Position numbers and translations under genes: made by a program
In this document: positions 62,992 to 64,000 of the stretch, in pieces
How positions within the stretch are numbered: the stretch's first letter is position 1
Layout: each line of letters starts with the position of its first letter
Notes under the pieces: generated by a model
What the model saw: the letters and a program-made list of their open reading frames with translations, nothing else
Told to the model about the DNA's origin: nothing
Database searches by the model: none
Assembly: GCA_034096865.1 (NCBI GenBank)
Contig: JAWQFJ010001301.1
Span: forward strand, 42,501 to 106,500
Length of the DNA stretch: 64,000 bases
Source: Theodoxus fluviatilis
Lineage: Eukaryota > Mollusca > Gastropoda > Cycloneritida > Neritidae
Direction of reading: 5' to 3'

Positions 62992-63294
62992 TCTCCCCAC
63001 CCCCCACCCCACCCCACCCCACCTGCCCTCAGAAGCAAAATGGTTTCTTGCATTCACCTGAAGACTTCTCCCTGCCTTCATTTGACCCTGTTCCTATTGT
63101 TTCTGCAGTGCTCCCCAACCAGCACTACTACCCCGTGGGTCACCCCAACCCTCGCAGACCCCCCTTGCCTGACTACCACATGGCCACTCAGATGGCCCAG
63201 CGACATAAGCAGCAGTGGACTTTCGCTCCAAGCCAGGAGACCACCCCCACCTACGCCTACGCGGAGGGCGACTACGATGAGGCGGGAGGAGAGG
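35886..63294 (+). CDS. RAPGEF2: Rap guanine nucleotide exchange factor (PDZ-GEF, RAPGEF2/6 orthologue), multi-exon, both ends incomplete
   Basis: Gene-level entry; exons are listed separately. The spliced product is about 1,320 residues from 35886, or about 1,460 with the candidate first exon and microexon. The domain order is first cNMP-binding-like domain (tail only), second cNMP-binding-like domain, RasGEF_N, PDZ, Ras-association, RasGEF catalytic core and disordered tail, which is unique to the PDZ-GEF family. The family loads GTP onto Rap1/Rap2 at membranes and junctions, controlling adhesion, polarity and MAPK signalling. Signature segments seen include [70 protein letters not shown] and [13 protein letters not shown]. 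Every junction tested keeps the frame and uses GT-AG. The vertebrate paralogues RAPGEF2 and RAPGEF6 cannot be told apart here; a single invertebrate orthologue is expected. The 3' end runs out of the window. Confidence 0.96.
36343..36453. repeat. (TA)n and (TC)n microsatellites
   Basis: About 17 TA units at 36343-36377 and about 27 TC units at 36401-36453, in the intron after the 35886 exon. Confidence 0.95.
37122..37262 (+). CDS. RAPGEF2: Rap-GEF exon: linker after first cNMP-binding-like domain
   Basis: The acceptor is GCCGCAG and the donor GTCAGT; phase 0 on both sides, 47 codons. It starts IDYPDIQ, continuing MIV from the previous exon as in vertebrate MIVVDYMDE. The rest (for example [17 protein letters not shown]) is not conserved with vertebrates and is expected linker. 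A short GTGCT-type pentamer run follows the donor immediately in the intron (about 37271-37300). Confidence 0.85.
37894..38130 (+). CDS. RAPGEF2: Rap-GEF exon: LPADL / Ser-rich / acidic linker
   Basis: A long pyrimidine tract ends in CCCCACAG; the donor is GTGTGT, a weaker but usable site. Phase 0 on both sides, 79 codons. It opens with LPADL (vertebrate LPADFTKL) and carries a Ser-rich stretch ([18 protein letters not shown]) and an acidic stretch ([11 protein letters not shown]), matching vertebrate SGSSSLSDIYQATESE...VDSEDDDDEED. An in-frame upstream acceptor at 37801-37803 would add 30 residues (see findings). Confidence 0.9.
38228..38353. repeat. (CA)n and (GA)n microsatellites
   Basis: About 20 CA units, then about 30 GA units, 100 bases after the 38130 donor. 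Confidence 0.95.
38960..39064 (+). CDS. RAPGEF2: Rap-GEF exon: lead-in helix of second cNMP-binding-like domain
   Basis: The acceptor is TCTTGCAG and the donor GTAAGC; phase 0/0, 35 codons. It encodes [18 protein letters not shown] and [15 protein letters not shown], matching vertebrate [30 protein letters not shown]. The intron starts with a (GT)n run about 14 bases after the donor, followed by a (CT)n run and the G-rich minisatellite. Confidence 0.95.
39078..39340. repeat. (GT)n then (CT)n arrays
   Basis: The GT array with GC/GTGC variants begins 13 bases after the 39064 exon end; the CT array follows at 39229. Confidence 0.95.
39477..39825 (+). repeat. 19-bp G/C-strand-biased minisatellite, about 18 units
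   Basis: The unit is ACCCCCTGCCTCCCGCCCC with very few variants. The complementary strand has four G-runs per unit (GGGG, GGG, GG, GGGGG), so it can form G-quadruplexes. Because 19 is not a multiple of 3, all frames stay open as Gly/Arg- or Pro-rich pseudo-ORFs. It lies in the intron between 39064 and 41312. Confidence 0.9.
41312..41502 (+). CDS. RAPGEF2: Rap-GEF exon: second cNMP-binding-like domain, first half
   Basis: The acceptor is GCTTTGCAG and the donor GTAGGC; phase 0 in, phase 2 out. It encodes [18 protein letters not shown] and then [19 protein letters not shown], almost identical to vertebrate PDZ-GEFs. The phosphate-binding-cassette residues that hold cAMP in PKA and EPAC are not apparent in this exon or the next, as in other PDZ-GEFs, so the domain is expected to be structural or autoinhibitory rather than a cAMP sensor. 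Confidence 0.97.
42416..42533 (+). CDS. RAPGEF2: Rap-GEF exon: second cNMP-binding-like domain, second half
   Basis: The acceptor is GCTTCAG and the donor GTCAGT. The first base completes a Ser codon, giving MGD-SFGITPT; 39 further codons end in phase 0. It includes [20 protein letters not shown] and YRILHQ, matching vertebrate [24 protein letters not shown]. Confidence 0.97.
42751..43166. mobile_element. Non-autonomous TIR DNA transposon (MITE-like) with 6-bp target duplication
   Basis: Terminal inverted repeats CAGACCTGCCTAC / GTAGGCAGGTCTG (13 bp, exact) are flanked by ATTGAT on both sides (42745-42750 and 43167-43172). Inside are hairpin-forming CTCCCGA...TCGGGAG motifs and about three tandem copies of a CTCACGTTTCGG...CTATAGGG unit separated by poly-C tracts. 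No ORF. It sits in the intron before the 43284 exon. Confidence 0.75.
43284..43388 (+). CDS. RAPGEF2: Rap-GEF exon: link to RasGEF_N domain
   Basis: The acceptor is CTGCGCAG and the donor GTGAGT; phase 0/0, 35 codons. It encodes [16 protein letters not shown] and [11 protein letters not shown], matching vertebrate [28 protein letters not shown]. The preceding intron contains the TIR element at 42751-43166. Confidence 0.97.
43598..43634. repeat. (TTG)n microsatellite
   Basis: Imperfect TTG units in the intron between 43388 and 43900. Confidence 0.85.
43900..44064 (+). CDS. RAPGEF2: Rap-GEF exon: RasGEF_N (REM) domain, first part
   Basis: The acceptor is TGTCTTCAG and the donor GTAAGC; phase 0/0, 55 codons. 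It encodes [32 protein letters not shown] and [15 protein letters not shown], the start of the Ras-exchanger-motif helical domain that supports the catalytic core. Confidence 0.98.
44476..44583 (+). CDS. RAPGEF2: Rap-GEF exon: RasGEF_N (REM) domain, second part
   Basis: The acceptor is TTTTTGCAG and the donor GTGAGG; phase 0/0, 36 codons. It encodes [17 protein letters not shown] followed by [13 protein letters not shown], nearly identical to vertebrate [34 protein letters not shown]. Confidence 0.98.
45010..45714. mobile_element. Near-perfect foldback element (345-bp inverted repeats, 15-base loop)
   Basis: The left arm 45010-45354 and right arm 45370-45714 are inverted copies with no length difference; I noticed only about two mismatches. 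The loop is 45355-45369. Both ends read TTAA followed by GGGGGCACATGGCG and its complement. An identical 71-codon frame appears in each arm on opposite strands, a consequence of the palindrome and not evidence of a gene. It lies in the intron between the RasGEF_N and PDZ exons. Confidence 0.9.
45797..45814 (+). CDS. RAPGEF2: Candidate 18-nt microexon (PEECRE) between RasGEF_N and PDZ
   Basis: A pyrimidine-rich acceptor (GGTTTTGTTTTCCAG) and a good donor (GTAAGA) bracket exactly 18 bases, phase 0/0, reading Pro-Glu-Glu-Cys-Arg-Glu. Flanking exons also join directly without it (LLEQE-KMMGQM, as in vertebrate NLERE-KMGGHL), so it would be an optional cassette. It lies 82 bases after the 705-bp inverted repeat ends. 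Inference from splice signals only. Confidence 0.45.
46616..46819 (+). CDS. RAPGEF2: Rap-GEF exon: start of PDZ domain
   Basis: The acceptor is CTTCTTGCAG and the donor GTGGGT; phase 0/0, 68 codons. It begins [17 protein letters not shown] (vertebrate [17 protein letters not shown]) and enters the PDZ domain. The carboxylate-binding loop region reads [11 protein letters not shown], followed by [14 protein letters not shown], the conserved helix-A/GDQI region. PDZ-GEF PDZ domains anchor the exchange factor to junctional or receptor partners. Confidence 0.97.
47325..47433 (+). CDS. RAPGEF2: Rap-GEF exon: rest of PDZ domain
   Basis: The acceptor is TTGTTAG and the donor GTAAGT; phase 0 in, phase 1 out. 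It encodes [19 protein letters not shown] and [17 protein letters not shown], completing the PDZ fold (vertebrate [35 protein letters not shown]). Confidence 0.97.
47710..47953 (+). CDS. RAPGEF2: Rap-GEF exon: basic linker after PDZ
   Basis: The acceptor is CACTTGCAG and the donor GTGAGC; phase 1 in, phase 2 out. It starts EFKEML (vertebrate FKELL) and is rich in Lys/Arg ([17 protein letters not shown], then [16 protein letters not shown]). Vertebrate proteins have an equivalent basic stretch, GGRNKLKKILDKTRISILP. Confidence 0.95.
48342..48576 (+). CDS. RAPGEF2: Rap-GEF exon: Ser-rich linker and first strand of Ras-association domain
   Basis: The acceptor is GGCATTGCAG and the donor GTGGGC. 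The first base completes a Ser codon and 78 codons follow. It holds a Ser-rich run ([19 protein letters not shown]), the conserved [10 protein letters not shown] motif (vertebrate SSSNPDLLQ) and the start of the RA domain, [20 protein letters not shown]. Confidence 0.96.
48840..48904 (+). CDS. RAPGEF2: Rap-GEF exon: Ras-association domain, middle
   Basis: The acceptor is ATATTTCAG and the donor GTAAGT; phase 0 in, phase 2 out. It encodes [20 protein letters not shown], matching vertebrate DTTAKEVVIQAIREFAVT. This domain binds GTP-loaded Rap/Ras and recruits the factor to membranes (family knowledge). Confidence 0.96.
49113..49220 (+). CDS. RAPGEF2: Rap-GEF exon: Ras-association domain, end
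   Basis: The acceptor is GTGTTGCAG and the donor GTAGGT; phase 2 in, phase 2 out. It encodes [20 protein letters not shown] followed by [16 protein letters not shown], matching vertebrate [35 protein letters not shown]. Confidence 0.97.
49221..52288 (+). other. RAPGEF2: Large intron within the Ras-association / RasGEF junction
   Basis: The largest confirmed intron (about 3.1 kb), AT-rich, starting GTAGGT. It contains a C-rich patch at 50400-50520 and no exon that would fit phase 2-2 with conserved sequence. Confidence 0.7.
52289..52547 (+). CDS. RAPGEF2: Rap-GEF exon: start of RasGEF catalytic domain, with tandem acceptors
   Basis: The donor is GTAAGT. Two in-frame acceptors are present. 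The first (CATCCCAG, after a good pyrimidine tract) starts the exon at 52289 and inserts RTLPRVTR; the second (AACCAG) starts it at 52313 and gives the exact conserved join NGR-YYLKNN. Conserved segments follow: [38 protein letters not shown]. This is the start of the CDC25-type catalytic core. Exon end phase 0. Confidence 0.95.
52990..53089 (+). CDS. RAPGEF2: Rap-GEF exon: RasGEF catalytic domain
   Basis: The acceptor is TTTCTGCAG and the donor GTAAGT; phase 0 in, phase 1 out. It encodes [18 protein letters not shown] and [13 protein letters not shown], matching vertebrate [31 protein letters not shown] in the conserved core of the exchange domain. Confidence 0.97.
53489..53616 (+). CDS. RAPGEF2: Rap-GEF exon: RasGEF catalytic domain
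   Basis: The acceptor is TATTTCAG and the donor GTGAGC; phase 1 in, phase 0 out. It encodes [19 protein letters not shown] followed by [20 protein letters not shown], the most conserved RasGEF motif (vertebrate [41 protein letters not shown]). Confidence 0.98.
53824..53907 (+). CDS. RAPGEF2: Rap-GEF exon: RasGEF catalytic domain
   Basis: The acceptor is CATTTTCAG and the donor GTGAGT; phase 0/0, 28 codons. It encodes [20 protein letters not shown] then QPPM, matching vertebrate [28 protein letters not shown]. Confidence 0.97.
54301..54447 (+). CDS. RAPGEF2: Rap-GEF exon: end of RasGEF catalytic domain
   Basis: The acceptor is CTCGTTGCAG and the donor GTAAGT; phase 0/0, 49 codons. It encodes [19 protein letters not shown] and [17 protein letters not shown], matching vertebrate [40 protein letters not shown], the helices that close the catalytic domain. 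Confidence 0.98.
54698..54832 (+). CDS. RAPGEF2: Rap-GEF exon: post-catalytic region
   Basis: The acceptor is CATTGCAG and the donor GTCAGT; phase 0/0, 45 codons. It encodes [20 protein letters not shown] followed by MYEE, aligning with vertebrate [21 protein letters not shown]. Confidence 0.94.
55274..55373 (+). CDS. RAPGEF2: Rap-GEF exon: helical segment after catalytic domain
   Basis: The acceptor is GTATTGAAG, poor in pyrimidines just before AG but supported by homology; the donor is GTGAGT. Phase 0 in, phase 1 out. It encodes [14 protein letters not shown] and [14 protein letters not shown], matching vertebrate [33 protein letters not shown]. Everything after this exon is low-complexity tail. 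Confidence 0.94.
55872..55961 (+). CDS. RAPGEF2: Rap-GEF exon: Pro/Gly-rich tail, phase 1-1
   Basis: The acceptor is GGCTCTCCAG and the donor GTAAGT; 90 bases, phase 1 on both sides. It encodes [20 protein letters not shown] and [11 protein letters not shown]. Vertebrates have a Lys/Pro-rich segment here with little residue identity. It is the first of five consecutive phase 1-1 exons. Confidence 0.85.
57367..57591 (+). CDS. RAPGEF2: Rap-GEF exon: conserved [13 protein letters not shown] segment of tail, phase 1-1
   Basis: The acceptor is TTCCCTAG and the donor GTAAGG; 225 bases, phase 1-1. [16 protein letters not shown] aligns with vertebrate NSPQALKKILSLSEE. The rest is basic and Ser/Pro-rich ([20 protein letters not shown]). 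Confidence 0.92.
58059..58261. repeat. (CT)n and (CA)n arrays
   Basis: About 30 CT units, then interrupted CA, then about 27 CA units, in the intron between 57591 and 59642. Confidence 0.95.
59288..59367. repeat. (GT)n / (GTGC)n array
   Basis: GT units grading into GCGTGCGTGCATGC units; alternating purine-pyrimidine. Confidence 0.9.
59642..59827 (+). CDS. RAPGEF2: Rap-GEF exon: Ser-rich tail with DSGHNS motif, phase 1-1
   Basis: The acceptor is CTCCTGCAG and the donor GTAGGC; 186 bases, phase 1-1. It encodes [19 protein letters not shown], then [20 protein letters not shown], aligning with vertebrate [22 protein letters not shown]. The DSGHNS at 59722-59739 fits the beta-TrCP DSGxxS degron consensus. 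Confidence 0.92.
60129..60222. repeat. (GA)n followed by poly-G
   Basis: About 40 GA units directly abutting a run of 12 G. Confidence 0.95.
61757..61858 (+). CDS. RAPGEF2: Probable Rap-GEF cassette exon: proline-rich, phase 1-1
   Basis: The acceptor is GTTTGTTGCAG and the donor GTGAGC; 102 bases, phase 1-1, open only in the frame the neighbours require. It encodes [20 protein letters not shown] and [12 protein letters not shown]. The vertebrate tail has a proline-rich REPPPTPPGYIG segment at about this place. No strict alignment is possible, so support is splice sites, phase and composition. Confidence 0.6.
62157..62192 (+). CDS. RAPGEF2: Possible alternative terminal exon of the Rap-GEF
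   Basis: A long poly-T tract ends in CCTACAG. In the required phase 1 the exon reads [11 protein letters not shown] then TAG. It could follow either the 59827 or the 61858 exon. No canonical AATAAA was seen in the next 600 bases, so terminal-exon status is weak. Confidence 0.2.
62893..62996. repeat. (CT)n with GTCT interruptions
   Basis: CT units with spaced CTGT, then a C-rich CCCCACCCCACC stretch, about 110 bases upstream of the 63109 exon. Confidence 0.9.
63109..63294 (+). CDS. RAPGEF2: Rap-GEF exon: PPLPDY segment near the C-terminus, phase 1-1
   Basis: The acceptor is GTTTCTGCAG and the donor GTATGT; 186 bases, phase 1-1. It encodes [17 protein letters not shown], aligning with vertebrate HPARKPPDYNVALQ, then an acidic stretch [10 protein letters not shown]. 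The open phase-1 donor shows the coding sequence continues beyond the window. Reading on into the intron would give a stop after three codons (Gly-Met-Ser). Confidence 0.88.
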
Positions 63295-64000
63295 GTATGT
63301 CTTAACTTAGGTTTGTAAAGGCTTAGCTCTATGCATGCAGGAGCATGCTTGGGCAGCGTATTCACAGGGAGCAGTGGGAATGTGCAGGGTCTGGACTGGG
63401 CTGAGGTTCGCTTGTCTTAGGCTTACAGAGAGGGTCATGATTAAACAGCTAAAGGGCTCTGCATGTGGACTTCAAGGAGCATACTCTCAGGGATTGTGAG
63501 GAAGCCCTCGGTATTTACCTTGGTTAACATGAGCTTGCTTGTCTGAACATGGTGCAGACTAAAGAAAGATACTACCAGTGGTACTAACAGTTTTCTTGAT
63601 ACGATTGTTGGATGAATAGATTGTTGCAGTACATGTATATTCAGGGACCATTTTCATGAGCTTTGCTTGGTGTTGACATTGTCATATTCTTTTATTCTAC
63701 TGTAACCTTTTTCTGCTTCGTAACTTACGAAAGTGACCCATAATCTTAAAACTGTACCGTTCTTGTAAGGAAAACTTTCTGAGATGTTTAACATTATGCA
63801 TGTCAGGGCTGACAGTCTCCTTCTTAATCAGTCTAACTCATTAATACTGTTTCATATATTTATTTGTATGTCAACATGTACAAAGCCATATTTGACAAGA
63901 GTTATGTTTACTTTTATGATGTTGGATAATTACTTTCATTCCATCTTAAATTTGCAAATACCTGTAAATTAAACACAGCAACATATGAATCTGTGTACAC

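Overview
The window is eukaryotic nuclear DNA. It has GT-AG introns, long dinucleotide arrays, poly-G/poly-C runs, degenerate retrotransposon pieces and one 3-base N gap (16893-16895). Interspersed-repeat style and protein similarity suggest a lophotrochozoan, most likely a gastropod mollusc. That placement is inference; no marker gene is present.

One gene is certain: a plus-strand orthologue of the Rap GTPase exchange factor PDZ-GEF (vertebrate RAPGEF2/RAPGEF6, fly PDZ-GEF). I resolved 27 coding exons between 35886 and 63294, plus an 18-nt candidate microexon; all have GT-AG borders and compatible phases. They encode, in order: the tail of the first cyclic-nucleotide-binding-like domain, an acidic/Ser linker, a second such domain, RasGEF_N (REM), PDZ, a Ser/basic linker, a Ras-association domain, the catalytic RasGEF (CDC25) domain and a long disordered Ser/Pro-rich tail. 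The last exon in view ends in an open phase-1 donor, so the C-terminus lies beyond 64000. Most of the first cyclic-nucleotide domain is not visible. The best local N-terminus is an ORF at 29739-30151 with a strong Kozak context; its donor phase (2) fits the 35886 exon and it would add a Ser/Gln/Tyr/Cys/Gly-rich repeat segment.

Layout: 1-27 kb has no supportable protein-coding gene. It holds microsatellites, poly-G tracts, LINE relics (13.07-13.28 kb and 22.17-22.57 kb), a degenerate tRNA-related repeat (17.90-18.09 kb) and three copies of an ~850-bp element (6.16, 22.57, 25.00 kb) packed with TCAAGGTCA motifs. 27-30.2 kb is array-poor and looks like promoter/5' leader sequence ending in the candidate first exon. 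30.2-35.9 kb is intronic, with a 20-bp minisatellite and dinucleotide arrays. From 35.9 kb to the end exons alternate with introns holding a G-rich 19-bp minisatellite (39.5 kb), a TIR element with 6-bp target duplication (42.75-43.17 kb) and a nearly perfect 705-bp inverted repeat (45.01-45.71 kb) just upstream of the microexon.

The points most worth following are the transcript-diversity features of the Rap-GEF (alternative first exons, microexon, two in-frame tandem acceptors, a run of phase 1-1 C-terminal exons), the intronic foldback element, and the repeat family carrying nuclear-receptor half-sites.
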